Source: Robertmurraya andreesenii (lineage in GTDB: Bacteria > Bacillota > Bacilli > Bacillales > Cytobacillaceae). From it: 64,000 bases of DNA. Below are positions 34,087 through 43,686 of the stretch, piece after piece. The stretch spans positions 62,001 through 126,000 of the forward strand of contig NZ_JAUSTU010000002.1 of the NCBI RefSeq assembly GCF_030813005.1. The letters run 5' to 3'. The notes under the pieces are model-generated. The model was not told the origin of the DNA. It saw nothing but the letters and a program-made list of their open reading frames with translations, and searched no databases. The number at the start of each line of letters is the position of its first letter. Position 1 is the stretch's first letter. A program made the position numbers and the translations under genes.

Positions 34087-34143
34087 TGTCCACCCCACAC
34101 GGACAAAATCGATTTTTTGTCCACCAGCGGTACCTGGTACCAT
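34087..34143 (-). repeat. GGTACC/GGTGGAC dispersed element, copy 5
   Basis: Minus-strand layout GGTACCAGGTACC-GCT-GGTGGAC-14 bases-GTCC-GTGTG-GGGTGGAC. The head touches the stop region of the FAD oxidoreductase gene. Confidence 0.8.
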
Positions 34144-34145
34144 TC

Positions 34146-36014
34146 TTATTCTTTGATGTATTCGATGACGCTTGCACAGATGGCGTACATTTCTTTGAGC
34201 TGGAGTTTGTGGTTCTCGGATTTGATATGGTCAGCTGTCTGAGGGGCAATGAGTCCATTCTCGACGATCGTTCCCCAGCTCTCACCCTCTTTGAAGAACA
34301 GCTTTGCCAAAATGGAACTTGCTTCATTTAATTCGAGAGGACCATTCTCCGTGCTGAATGCTTCGGCATGAATAGCCTCAAGCTTGTCCCCGAGTTCCTT
34401 TGCCACAACTGGATTCGCACGGTAAACTGCGCCCTTCAGCATGTTCACAAAGCTATGTCTTGTGGCCGCCTCATCTACCTTTAGTTCATTGGAATAGCCG
34501 CCGACGACTAAGCCATAGTTCATTAATGTTTGAATCGATTCGTCATACCATTCACCCTGATATGGATAGTCGGTTTCGATATGCTTTACAAATGCTCCTT
34601 GCTTCTCCAACGTGTTTCTTAGCGTTTTGATTAATTCCTTATCCTTGCTTAGCTCCCGAAACGACAAGTCTTGCTCCAAAGCAAGCGCCGCCGCAGCGCC
34701 TGCCGCTTCCCCTGTGACCATTCCCGTTGGTACAACCCGTGCACTACCCGCTGCCAAAGAAGAAAAGCCTGCCGAGCGACCAACTACCAATAATCCATCA
34801 ATTCCTTTTGGAACGAGGGAACGGAATGGAATCGCATATTGCTTTGGATCGGATAAAACATAGCCATAATCCTGAGGCGTTTGTGCTTGAACATCAACTG
34901 GATAAGCCCCAAATCCGATGCTATCCCAATGGTCCTTATTCGTCCACACATCCGCCATAGGTAGCTGGTACTCCGCCCAAATATGTCTTGTTTCCCTTAC
35001 ATAGAGCTCTGTTGGGAAGCTGGCAATCTCTGCATTCTCAAAGCCTGGAAATTCCTTTTGTAAAAAAGCGAGAATATGCTTCGTTTCTCGTTTCCCTTTT
35101 TCAATTGCTTCCTGCTTTGAAGCTTCGTCCAGTCCATCGATGCCAAAAATCTGCAGTGCATTAATATAATATTCATCATCAATTTTCACGAGATTAAGCC
35201 CTCGAAGTCTAGTGTTCTCCTCCACAGGCTCGTAATCATAGTGAAGCTTCGAAAATCCCCAAGCAACCGAATCTGTTACTTCAGCAGCACCGAATTTCTC
35301 AGATTTCGCTGTTTCTTTGATCTTTTTCCAATCGACATTTTTCAAATGGATCATGAGCGTGACGGCCATTTTTTTATCCTTAATACCAATGTCCTCACCG
35401 CCAGTGAAGTATGGAACATTCGACATGGTCGCGAAATCAGCATCCTGAGTCGCATCAATGAAGGCCTTTCCCTTCACCTCAAACTCACCGTTTACGTTCT
35501 TCAATCGCACCGCGGTCACCTTATTTCGAGCCATCACCGACTTCACAACATCCGTTTCTGTTGCTAGTGTAAGATTCGGCTCGTCATCGACTAGCTTTTG
35601 AAAAGCAGCCTTAGCTTCCAAAATTCCAAATGCATTTCCTCCGCCAACCAGCTTATGCCACTCCCCATAAATTCCTCGGCTGACCGACTTCCCATCCTCA
35701 CCCTGAGGAATATCGAGAAAGTTCAACATACCATAGGTGAAAAGTCCACCGAGCTCTGCTCGCTTCTCCACAAGGAGCGTCTTGGCACCATTCCGGGCAG
35801 CCGATACCGCAGCAGCAACCCCTTCTGGCTCTCCACCAATGACAATAACGTCATATTGCTCAGCTAAATCACTCTGCACACTTGGTTTCTCATACCCTTG
35901 TGTCAGATTCTCTACTTCCTGTTTGTCTTGCTTATTATTATAAGATTGATAGCCCCAATATCCTGCTGCGCCAATTAGTAGCAAGGCTACCACCCAAATT
36001 AACCTCTTTCCCAT
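34146..36014 (-). CDS. Secreted/anchored FAD-dependent oxidoreductase, paralogue 1
   Basis: A 622-residue protein with an N-terminal membrane anchor or signal (LIWVVALLLIGAAGYWGY) and an FAD_oxidored-type domain. The dinucleotide fold starts YDVIVIGGEPEGVAAAVSAA at 54, with Glu replacing the usual second Gly. Further family segments are LLVEKR, AFIDATQDADFA, RETRHIWAEYQLP and the C-terminal VGRSAGFSSLAAGSARVVPT. After about residue 490 comes a segment resembling decayed SLH repeats (YDESIQTLMNYGLVVGGYS), which may bind the wall. Substrate unknown; relatives are annotated near polysaccharide metabolism. It is a close paralogue of the next gene upstream. GGGAGG precedes the ATG. Confidence 0.83.
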   Translation of the reverse strand: MGKRLIWVVALLLIGAAGYWGYQSYNNKQDKQEVENLTQGYEKPSVQSDLAEQYDVIVIGGEPEGVAAAVSAARNGAKTLLVEKRAELGGLFTYGMLNFLDIPQGEDGKSVSRGIYGEWHKLVGGGNAFGILEAKAAFQKLVDDEPNLTLATETDVVKSVMARNKVTAVRLKNVNGEFEVKGKAFIDATQDADFATMSNVPYFTGGEDIGIKDKKMAVTLMIHLKNVDWKKIKETAKSEKFGAAEVTDSVAWGFSKLHYDYEPVEENTRLRGLNLVKIDDEYYINALQIFGIDGLDEASKQEAIEKGKRETKHILAFLQKEFPGFENAEIASFPTELYVRETRHIWAEYQLPMADVWTNKDHWDSIGFGAYPVDVQAQTPQDYGYVLSDPKQYAIPFRSLVPKGIDGLLVVGRSAGFSSLAAGSARVVPTGMVTGEAAGAAAALALEQDLSFRELSKDKELIKTLRNTLEKQGAFVKHIETDYPYQGEWYDESIQTLMNYGLVVGGYSNELKVDEAATRHSFVNMLKGAVYRANPVVAKELGDKLEAIHAEAFSTENGPLELNEASSILAKLFFKEGESWGTIVENGLIAPQTADHIKSENHKLQLKEMYAICASVIEYIKE

Positions 36015-36041
36015 AATACCCTCCCTACAGATTCCGCTTTA

Positions 36042-36154
36042 AAAGGCTGTTTTCGTACGGATTGTTGTTTTGCAATGGTTTTAATGCCAACCATTGCGTT
36101 TTGTATTAGACATGGCCCACGGATTATGAAAGTAGCTCTTTTCTCCGTTGCTTC
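36042..36154 (+). repeat. Dispersed 113-bp repeat, copy B
   Basis: It begins GGCTGTTTTCGTACGGATTG, then TTGTTTT and a 9-bp hairpin (GCAATGGTT / AACCATTGC), and ends CTTTTCTCCGTTGCTTC. Its last part (AGCTCTTTTCTC) is also inversely repeated in the 3' end of the next gene at 36215-36226, so a large stem could form. It lies between the two FAD oxidoreductase paralogues. Confidence 0.75.
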
Positions 36155-36209
36155 AATGGATAAATTGCATTAAGTCATATCTGATTCATTTTTTGAACAA
36201 AAGCAACAA

Positions 36210-38057
36210 TCACTGAGAAAAGAGCTTTAGATAATGAATGAAGGAAGCATTGATTGCGAACATTTCCTTCAAAGTCAACTCTTGATCCTCACTTATTCGA
36301 TTAGCTAAATCATCACTGATCACTTGCTGTTCTAGCAGTGTTCCCCAGCTAGTAGTTCCAGTTTCTTTATATAACAACTGGGCCAAAATACCGGCTGCCT
36401 CGTCTCTCGTAATAGGCCGGTCTTCTTTTTCTATTAGTTGATCATATAGTGTGGCAAGCTCATCTTCTGAGTAAAAATAGCCCTCCTCATCAACCCGAAG
36501 CAATATTTCCTTCACCATATTCATAAAAGCATGCGTTGTCGCTACCTCATCAACCTTCATATCATTATCATAGCGGCCAAAGATGAGTCCATAATCAATT
36601 AGGGTCTGAATCGATTCATCATACCATTCGCCTTCATATGGATAGCTTGTCTTGATATGTTTGACAAAAGCTCCTTGCTTCGTCAAGGTATCTCGCAGGG
36701 CTTCAATCAGTCCTTCATTCCTACTCAATTCCCTAAAAGTAACCTTCTCTTCGATCGCTAGTGCGGCTGCTGCACCAGCTGCCTCACCTGTTGTCATCCC
36801 AGTTGGAACCACACGAGCACTTCCTGCCGCAATCGATGAGTAGCCGGCTGCTCGACCGACAACAAGTAGTCCATCGATTTCCTTAGGAACTAACGAGCGG
36901 AACGGGATCGCATACTGCTTAGGGTCAGCGACAATATATCCGTAATCCTGAGGGGTCTGTGCCTGAATATCGACCGGATAGCCCCCATAACCAATATTGT
37001 CCCAATGATCCCTGTTTGTCCAAACATCTGACATCGGAAGCTGATATTCCGCCCAAATATGCCGTGTTTCTCTAACATAGAGCTCGCTCGGGAAGCTAGC
37101 AATCTCTGCATTTTCGAAGCCAGGAAACTCCTTTTGCAAATAGGCAAGAATATTTTCAGTCTCTCGTTTCCCTTTTTCAATCGCAGCCTTCTTGGATTCC
37201 TCATCTAGCCCATCCACGCCAAATAGTTGTAGGGCATTAATGAAGTATTCATCATTGATTTTGGCGAGATTTAACCCACGCAATCTCGTATTTTCCTCTA
37301 CCGGCATGTACACATGATGCAAAGCAGAAAATCCCCATGCGACCTTATCCGTTACAACCGCACTGCCAAATTTCTCGGAGGCTGCTGTCTCCTTAATTCG
37401 CTCCCAATCGAGATTCTTCAAATGAATCATGAGTGTCACCGACATTTTCTTATGCTTAATTCCGATGTCCTCTCCCCCAACAAAATAGGGAGCACCTGCC
37501 ATCACCGCAAAGTCGGCATCCTGGGTCGCATCAATGAAAGCTTTCCCTTTGACCTTGAAAGTGCCGTGTTCGTTCGTCAATTCCACTCCTGCAACGCGAT
37601 TCTCTTCTAAAATGGCTTCTGAAACCGTCGTCTCTGTCATTAAAGAGAGATTCGATTCATTCTCCACCAGCTGTCTGAAAGCACTCTTTCCTTCTTCGAT
37701 ACCAAAGGCACTTCCTCCACCAACTAATGCATGCCACTCCTTGAAAATCCCCTGGCTCACCGATTCACCATCTTCTCCTTGAGGAATATCAAGGAAATTG
37801 AGCATTCCGTATGTAAATAACCCACCTAAATCATCCCGACGTTCCACTAGAAGCGTCTTAGCTCCATTTCGGGCTGCTGATACTGCTGCAGCTACTCCTT
37901 CGGGCTCGCCACCGATCACAATAACATCGTATTGCTTCTCTGGTACCGTCGTCTCGGTCGCTTTAGGTACGTCCTTTTTTAACACTTTTATTCCCCATAA
38001 ACCTACTAATGCTATTAATAAAATGGAAGCAAATAGCAAAGTTTTTCTTTTTACCAT
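36210..38057 (-). CDS. Secreted/anchored FAD-dependent oxidoreductase, paralogue 2
   Basis: A 615-residue tandem paralogue of the protein encoded at 34146-36014, with the same layout: N-terminal hydrophobic anchor (LLFASILLIALVGLWGI), the FAD motif YDVIVIGGEPEGVAAAVSAA near 43, AFIDATQDADFAVMAG, RETRHIWAEYQLP and VGRAAGYSSIAAGSARVVPT. The tail again carries an SLH-like segment (YDESIQTLIDYGLIFGRYD). The two share most of the FAD domain but differ clearly in the anchor and the tail, so the duplication is not recent. AGGAGGG lies before the ATG. Function unknown beyond a predicted extracytoplasmic flavin redox reaction. Confidence 0.83.
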   Translation of the reverse strand: MVKRKTLLFASILLIALVGLWGIKVLKKDVPKATETTVPEKQYDVIVIGGEPEGVAAAVSAARNGAKTLLVERRDDLGGLFTYGMLNFLDIPQGEDGESVSQGIFKEWHALVGGGSAFGIEEGKSAFRQLVENESNLSLMTETTVSEAILEENRVAGVELTNEHGTFKVKGKAFIDATQDADFAVMAGAPYFVGGEDIGIKHKKMSVTLMIHLKNLDWERIKETAASEKFGSAVVTDKVAWGFSALHHVYMPVEENTRLRGLNLAKINDEYFINALQLFGVDGLDEESKKAAIEKGKRETENILAYLQKEFPGFENAEIASFPSELYVRETRHIWAEYQLPMSDVWTNRDHWDNIGYGGYPVDIQAQTPQDYGYIVADPKQYAIPFRSLVPKEIDGLLVVGRAAGYSSIAAGSARVVPTGMTTGEAAGAAAALAIEEKVTFRELSRNEGLIEALRDTLTKQGAFVKHIKTSYPYEGEWYDESIQTLIDYGLIFGRYDNDMKVDEVATTHAFMNMVKEILLRVDEEGYFYSEDELATLYDQLIEKEDRPITRDEAAGILAQLLYKETGTTSWGTLLEQQVISDDLANRISEDQELTLKEMFAINASFIHYLKLFSQ

Positions 38058-38125
38058 AATACCCTCCTATTTCTCCAGTCTATTCATTCTACCATTAAAT
38101 TGGATAGGGGTGAACAAAGATTTCG

Positions 38126-38152
38126 GGACCTAGTACCATGGTACCTGGTACT
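38126..38152. repeat. Partial GGTACC element
   Basis: GGGACCTAGTACCATGGTACCTGG (written here in parts: GGGACCTAGTACC, then ATGGTACCTGGTACT) matches only the palindromic head of the dispersed element; the GGTGGAC arms are absent. It lies upstream of paralogue 2 of the FAD oxidoreductases. Confidence 0.5.
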
Positions 38153-38171
38153 GTGATGATGAAGATCAAAA

Positions 38172-38201
38172 AAGGGCATCCATCAACTTTCGGATGCCCT
38201 T
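38172..38201 (-). terminator. Terminator of the GH26-like SLH gene
   Basis: AAGGGCATCC and GGATGCCCTT form a perfect 10-bp stem, followed on the minus strand by TTTT. It lies 55 bases beyond the stop. Confidence 0.9.
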
Positions 38202-38256
38202 CTAATATTTAAGACGTTATACTTTGGGAGATTCCCACTGCTACTCTAACTATTGC

Positions 38257-40338
38257 TTATTCAAACCTAGACTGGTATTCCTCTCGAATAACGGTTGCAT
38301 CACTTGGCTCTAGAGGCCGTTCAGTAATTTTATGCCCTGCAGCCTTCTTGATGTTCGCCACAAAAGTAACGGCTTCTGCTCTAGTTAGAGTTTCTTCACC
38401 TTTGTAGCTTTTAACCGAAACTTGATTGGAATCCTTTCCTTTTGCCAAATCATTCACGAGCAAGTACTTGATTGCATCATCACCAGAAAGATTCAAGCCT
38501 CTCGTTCCACTAATGATTTCTGCCACTTCTTTTCTAGTAATCGCTTCGCTTGCTTTCTCATGATAAGGGAAGTTCATCGTTTTCATGTAATCGACAACCC
38601 CTTTTGGATATGGCGCCTTTTCCAATTCACTGCCCACCCCATAAGAGCGTCCAAGCATGGTCATAAATTCCGCCGTCGTCACCTTATTGTTAGGAAGAAA
38701 GGTTCCACCTGGATAGCCAGTTACAATACCGTCTTCTTCTGCCTTCTCAATATCAGCGAAAGCCCAATGTGTATCCTTCACATCGGTGAATTTCCCGATC
38801 TTGTTAACCTTTGTAAAACTCCCTTTAAATTCTTTCGTTGCCAAGCGCTTGAAGTTCTTATCAAAGGCAATCACGGTTAAAGGTTGTTTCGGGTCGACTT
38901 TCTTGAAATCAATCTTCATATCCCAAGGCTGTGCATAGGATTCTGCAAGCTTTGTCTTACCCTGGTATACGGCTACATAGTAAGGTTGCTTTCCTAATGG
39001 CAGCTTCACATAAGCAAATACATTGTGAACACCTGCTACCTCTTTGATTTTCTCAACAGGAACGTATTGAGTTTTGACCGTATCATTTTTGCTATCAACG
39101 GTTAAATGATCGAGGAAGTAGGAGCTGCTGATAATGGTTTGATATTTCTTATCTACCACTGGACTTGCAGCTAAATCATAGTTATTGTTTTGGTTATCAT
39201 AGCTGGTTGTTTGCTTATCAAGGTTAAAATAAGTGATCGCCTTGATTTGCGGATATATTCTTGGCATGAAGCCATACATATTACCGATTTGACCAGAAGC
39301 CCATGCAGAATAATCCTTCCTTTGTTCATAGCTATAATGAGAGACAGCACCTTCTGACACCATCATCGGTTTATGACTATATTTTTCATAAATTGGCTTC
39401 AAGTAGTCCATTGGATTCCCACCTGGAACCTCTTTACCATGTGAAAAAGGAATTGTGTATAAAGATAGACCCACCCAATCAACATAATTATCGCCTGGAT
39501 AATATGGGTCAATATTATGACGTGGAAGGAAGTTCGGTGACCAAACCATCGCCACATTTGGCGCTTCCTCCTTCATAATCTTATAAACCAAACGAAACTT
39601 CTCAATATATTTCTTTGGGTCCCCACTCCATGGTACCCATTCGCCATTCATTTCTCCTGCAAAACGGAGGAATACTGGAACTCCTGATTCCTTTGCTTCG
39701 CGTGCAAATTGGCGAATATATTCCCCGTCCTTTACCTCATTCAGGCCATTCATAGGTTCAAATCCAATTTGGATGGCTGACCCGTTTTGCTTTGCCTTTT
39801 TGGCAAAAGTCATTGGGAAATATGTGTTTGTATCTGGGTATTTTTTACCCCAAGTAGTATAGGTTAAGTACATCGCATGATTTTTTCCATAAATATCTTT
39901 GACCGGATCTGGATTCGCATTCTCCCTTTTTCCTGCCAAAAACAATCCAAGGTATGTACCACTGGTAGGCTCAAATTTGGCAAGCTTTTGATTTAATGGG
40001 AGTGGCTTTTCAACATAAAGCCCTACTTCTGTACGAATATGATCGGCACGAATCGAATTTTGAATACCCCAATCAGCATGTCCAGCCTTCGCCCAGTACA
40101 TCGCGTTATCATCATAGTATTTGGCAGCAATGTCATACTGACCCTTTTGATCATAATGCTCGGCTAGCTTTTTGCTATAAATCGCAGCATTATTCCAGCT
40201 TTTTCTTGCGATTGAGCTCTTTAAGGAGCTTTCCCATGATTTGACCTCAGAAGCAGTAGCAGCACTCACTTCACTCGGCATGTGGAAAAGTGGTACCAAA
40301 AGAAAAACAGCAGCAAGCAAACTTAATATTTTTTTCAT
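38257..40338 (-). CDS. GH26-like glycoside hydrolase with C-terminal SLH repeats
   Basis: A secreted protein of 693 residues. A signal peptide (LSLLAAVFLLVPLFHMPSEVSA) is followed by a helical region, then a (beta/alpha)8 domain like GH26: the acid/base segment VFLRFAGEMNGEW (Glu near 229) and the nucleophile segment KPMMVSEGAVSHYS (Glu near 329), with VDWVGLSLY between. The C-terminus holds SLH repeats (FTDVKDTHWAFADIEKAEE, GIVTGYPGGTF and two degenerate ones). GH26 enzymes cut beta-mannans or related glucans; the substrate here is open. The ATG at 40336-40338 has GGAGG 5 bases upstream. It is a single-gene unit. Confidence 0.87.
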   Translation of the reverse strand: MKKILSLLAAVFLLVPLFHMPSEVSAATASEVKSWESSLKSSIARKSWNNAAIYSKKLAEHYDQKGQYDIAAKYYDDNAMYWAKAGHADWGIQNSIRADHIRTEVGLYVEKPLPLNQKLAKFEPTSGTYLGLFLAGKRENANPDPVKDIYGKNHAMYLTYTTWGKKYPDTNTYFPMTFAKKAKQNGSAIQIGFEPMNGLNEVKDGEYIRQFAREAKESGVPVFLRFAGEMNGEWVPWSGDPKKYIEKFRLVYKIMKEEAPNVAMVWSPNFLPRHNIDPYYPGDNYVDWVGLSLYTIPFSHGKEVPGGNPMDYLKPIYEKYSHKPMMVSEGAVSHYSYEQRKDYSAWASGQIGNMYGFMPRIYPQIKAITYFNLDKQTTSYDNQNNNYDLAASPVVDKKYQTIISSSYFLDHLTVDSKNDTVKTQYVPVEKIKEVAGVHNVFAYVKLPLGKQPYYVAVYQGKTKLAESYAQPWDMKIDFKKVDPKQPLTVIAFDKNFKRLATKEFKGSFTKVNKIGKFTDVKDTHWAFADIEKAEEDGIVTGYPGGTFLPNNKVTTAEFMTMLGRSYGVGSELEKAPYPKGVVDYMKTMNFPYHEKASEAITRKEVAEIISGTRGLNLSGDDAIKYLLVNDLAKGKDSNQVSVKSYKGEETLTRAEAVTFVANIKKAAGHKITERPLEPSDATVIREEYQSRFE

Positions 40339-40434
40339 TTTCTCCTCCATTTATTACAATAGTTACTCATACTCTATTATTCCAATTAATCCCAGTGAAG
40401 TCAACCGTAGATTACAGGGAATTTCCTCCAAATG

Positions 40435-40468
40435 ACAAGAGCACCGTTTTCATGAACAGTGCTCTTGT
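40435..40468 (-). terminator. Terminator of the phosphodiester-glycosidase gene
   Basis: ACAAGAGCAC and GTGCTCTTGT form a perfect 10-bp stem with a 14-base loop; the minus-strand tail is a short TCATTT. It lies 75 bases after the stop. Confidence 0.7.
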
Positions 40469-40542
40469 TATTTGGATATTTTTTATACAGAAGGTGGATG
40501 GTCTAGTCCTGTTCATTCCGTATCATAAATCTGCTATTTTCC

Positions 40543-42537
40543 CTATTTATTCTCTACCCGATCCAGCATCGTCGCAAATTCCGCGCGAGAGATTTGGCGA
40601 TCTGGTTTAAAGGTGCCGTCCTCATAACCGTCTGTTATCTTATTAGCGATGAGAGTATTAATAGTGTCATAGGCCCAATGCTTTGTGCTGACATCGGAGA
40701 ATTTCGCTGTCGTTGTGCCTGTAAGCTGATAAGCTCTTTTCAAAATAGTAGCCATTTCCGCACGCATCAGCTTGCCATCTGGACTGAAGCTTCCTGCTTC
40801 TCTCCCGGTAAGAATTCCCTTTTCGGCAACTGCCGCAATTTCATTGTAGGCATAGTGGGTGCTCTTTACGTCCTTGAAGCTTGGATTGGTCGTCTTCTTC
40901 AAATCTAATGCTCTTGCGATAATCGTAGCGGCTTCCGCACGAGTGATCGTGTTATTTGGTTTAAAGGTACCATCTGGATAGCCTTTAATTAACCCACGTG
41001 TATTAAGGTATTGAATACTTGGGTAAGCCCAGAAGCTACTTTTTACATCCTTATAAATAGAGTCATCTACTAGGATACTCACTTCTACTTTCGCACCCTC
41101 ATATTCAACAATTACTTTTCCTGCTCCACCATTAGTCGCTGTAAACTTTGTACCTGCCATGGTTCCGATATTCCCCTGAACCGTGTATTTCAGTTTGGCA
41201 GGATCGACAGTAACTGGATTCATATATTCATCAAAAATTTGAGAGACTGTGATATCCATAGATTTTCCTTTTTGAATGCTGCTTGCTACCTTGTTCAGCT
41301 TGATTGTTTTTGCTTGACCAGGCGGTGCAGTATTCACAACCTGCAGAATGGCGGAAACTCTTCGTTCACTTCCCCCGGAAGGCTTGTTTGCCAATGCAGG
41401 TAAGATCGTAAATGGCTGGCGAACGGCCATCGTTGTTGAACCGCCACCATCAAGATTAATCGCTGCTGAAGCCCCTTTAGAGATTAGAAAAGATGCTAGG
41501 TCTTTTAGATTTGTTCCGTTGCTATAGCCACTTTGTCTACCGTCCACCGTCACAAGAAATACGCGTGTTCCTGTTGAATCGACTGCAACGGCCGTACGAT
41601 CACTGCGTGTGGTTACAAAGGAAGAACTCGTCGGCATGGAAATATTGACCTTGCCGTCTTTTACAAGTAAAGGTCCTGCTGCAAGAATAAACTCAGCATC
41701 CTTCCATTTATCATCAATTGATAGATTTACTTCTATTGGAGTGTCCGCCGGCAAAGTGCTAAGCTTTGTAGCAAGCTCCTTGTTCTGAACGGAAACAACA
41801 AAGCCATCAGCTGGAATTGCTGAATTTCCAGGCTGCCCATATTGAGTAATACTAGAAACGGTTCCTGTAATCGTATCCCCGAAATAGACTTCTTTTGTAC
41901 TCTTAGAAGCATTTGTGACAACAATATCAATTCCCCACGGATTTGTCCCCGTCGTTTTCTTTACAGAGGTGTAGAGAACGTTTTTGTTAGCGGTTCTTTC
42001 ACTATTAATCAGGTCGATCGGATATGTCTGGCCATCTACGGTAAAAGATAGCTTCGTAGTGTAATAGTCTGCTATAGCCTTACCAGAACTAGAGATGCCA
42101 AAGGCAACAGGTTTCTGGGTCGGGCTATCAAACTTTTCTCCTAGAATCCCATAGTTAATAATCTGATTATTTTTTGCCAAAAGATTGGCTGGTCCTGTAC
42201 TTAGGAAAAAGGAAGCATTCACCGCACCAATCACTCGGTGACCCTCATAGCTATTCGCTTTCGCTGTACTAGTTGTTGTTTTGAGAGAATTAAGTGGATT
42301 GGGTAAGCCGATTTCCAAGTTTGTATATGTATTTTTGAGGTTAATATCAAGGATATTGACCGCTTCTTTAACGTTTCCAGTTTGATAGTTTTCCATTATA
42401 TGAGTGACATCAGGCGCCACTACTGTCTTTTTTTCTTGGACTTTCTTGTCAAATACGGCCGCTTTTGTCGTTGGTAAATTGATAGATAACTGTAAAAGCA
42501 GCAGGCAGACGACAAGGATCCCCATTTTTCTCTGCAA
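40543..42537 (-). CDS. Phosphodiester glycosidase (NAGPA-like) with C-terminal SLH repeats
   Basis: A secreted 664-residue protein. A signal peptide (MGILVVCLLLLQLSINL) is followed by a NAGPA-like domain (about 80-405) with VIGAVNASFF, RTAVAVDSTGTRVFLVTVDG and the hallmark GASAAINLDGGGSTTM. A Big-type Ig-like domain (about 410-495) and three clear SLH repeats (RGLIKGYPDGTFKPN, KGILTGREAGSFSPDG, NKITDGYEDGTFKPD) complete it. Homologues remove phosphate-linked sugars, so it may edit teichoic acids or exopolysaccharide on the cell surface. The start is a TTG with AGGAG upstream. Confidence 0.9.
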   Translation of the reverse strand: MQRKMGILVVCLLLLQLSINLPTTKAAVFDKKVQEKKTVVAPDVTHIMENYQTGNVKEAVNILDINLKNTYTNLEIGLPNPLNSLKTTTSTAKANSYEGHRVIGAVNASFFLSTGPANLLAKNNQIINYGILGEKFDSPTQKPVAFGISSSGKAIADYYTTKLSFTVDGQTYPIDLINSERTANKNVLYTSVKKTTGTNPWGIDIVVTNASKSTKEVYFGDTITGTVSSITQYGQPGNSAIPADGFVVSVQNKELATKLSTLPADTPIEVNLSIDDKWKDAEFILAAGPLLVKDGKVNISMPTSSSFVTTRSDRTAVAVDSTGTRVFLVTVDGRQSGYSNGTNLKDLASFLISKGASAAINLDGGGSTTMAVRQPFTILPALANKPSGGSERRVSAILQVVNTAPPGQAKTIKLNKVASSIQKGKSMDITVSQIFDEYMNPVTVDPAKLKYTVQGNIGTMAGTKFTATNGGAGKVIVEYEGAKVEVSILVDDSIYKDVKSSFWAYPSIQYLNTRGLIKGYPDGTFKPNNTITRAEAATIIARALDLKKTTNPSFKDVKSTHYAYNEIAAVAEKGILTGREAGSFSPDGKLMRAEMATILKRAYQLTGTTTAKFSDVSTKHWAYDTINTLIANKITDGYEDGTFKPDRQISRAEFATMLDRVENK

Positions 42538-42749
42538 TTCTCCTCACTCCTGTTAGCAAAATATGGTGTCTACTAGAAAATATACCATATATTTATCTAT
42601 TAAAGTGCAATTCCCAGAAAGATAGTATTGATTTCCTACAAAAAATGACAGTATTCTATTGGTAGATAAGAATTAGTTCATTTGTATTGACTTATACTAG
42701 TAGGTTGACGAACCCCTACTAGATGACTATTTTGAGAGGATATGAACCT

Positions 42750-43655
42750 ATGAAGTTAAAGTATTTTCTACTAGGTTTTGTTGTATTCTTGGTAGCTATT
42801 TTTACAATCAATGCTCATGGGAAAGCAGCAGAGATAGAAAGGGGCCAAGAGAATAATATGGTTAATATAGCGGCCGCATCCAAATTTGCCGGCAATAATG
42901 TAAGAATACCTATTCTGATGTACCATCATCTCCTGCCGAAGGGAGCCTCAGCAGCTGAAATTTCTCCAGAACGTTTTCGTGAGCATATGATGGCGATTAA
43001 GAAAAAGGGGTATACAACAATTACGGACAAAGAGCTATTAGATTTCCTTGAAGGAAAAGGGAAACTCCCGAATAAGCCTATTTTGATTACATTAGATGAT
43101 GGATATAGAAGTAACTATCTCCATGCTTACCCTGTGCTAAAGGAGCTCGGAATGAAGGCGACGGTCTATTTAATTACGAGCAGAGTTGTTGAAGGTAAGA
43201 ATAAATATCCTAATGAAATCCCGAAGTTTTCATGGGATGAGGCGAAGAAATCCCTTGATGTTTTTTCCTTTCAGGGGCACACCTACGATTTTCACTATAA
43301 GGGAAAAAATAGTCGGAAGCAGCTGAAGGGTATGATAACAGGGAGGATGATGCTTCCGAACGGTCGACTAGAATCTCAAATTCAATACCAAACGAGAGTA
43401 TTACGTGATTTGTCTATGTCCAAAAAAATCATCGAGGATAAACTCGGAACTGAAGTCATTACCCTGGCATATCCTTTCGGCGAATACTCAGAGGATACAA
43501 TCCGATTGGCGAAGAAAGCAGGATATAAGCTTGGGCTCACCGTTAAACCAGGAGTGGTCGGAAAGGGTGACAATTTATTCACGCTCAACCGCATTACGGC
43601 AAACGGGAATCTCACCGGGCAGGAATTGCTTAAGAAAATTGAAAAATATGAGTAG
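42750..43655 (+). CDS. Polysaccharide deacetylase family protein (IcaB/PgaB-like)
   Basis: A 301-residue exported protein with a hydrophobic N-terminus (FLLGFVVFLVAIFTI) and a NodB-homology domain. RIPILMYHHLL opens the domain, PILITLDDGYRSNYLHAYPVL carries the catalytic DD pair, and ITLAYPFGEYSEDTI is the C-terminal motif. The sequence is closest in style to membrane-linked poly-N-acetylglucosamine deacetylases. I start at the ATG at 42750, 9 bases after GAGAGGA; the frame is open another 9 codons. It is one of few plus-strand genes in the region and is divergent from the NAGPA-like gene. Confidence 0.9.
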   Translation: MKLKYFLLGFVVFLVAIFTINAHGKAAEIERGQENNMVNIAAASKFAGNNVRIPILMYHHLLPKGASAAEISPERFREHMMAIKKKGYTTITDKELLDFLEGKGKLPNKPILITLDDGYRSNYLHAYPVLKELGMKATVYLITSRVVEGKNKYPNEIPKFSWDEAKKSLDVFSFQGHTYDFHYKGKNSRKQLKGMITGRMMLPNGRLESQIQYQTRVLRDLSMSKKIIEDKLGTEVITLAYPFGEYSEDTIRLAKKAGYKLGLTVKPGVVGKGDNLFTLNRITANGNLTGQELLKKIEKYE

Positions 43656-43686
43656 ATTACGTGAATCAAACGATTGATTGAGAGGG

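Larger units (their letters stand above)
33624..34145. other. Gene-free interval: array 3, terminator, palindrome and repeat copy 5
   Basis: No gene was found in this 522-bp interval. In order it holds the AT-rich promoter region of the PLP enzyme, array 3 (33761-33880), a terminator for the oxidoreductase to the right (34011-34034), a perfect 16-bp palindrome AATCAAACGTTTGATT (34040-34055) and copy 5 of the GGTACC element (34087-34143). Confidence 0.7.
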
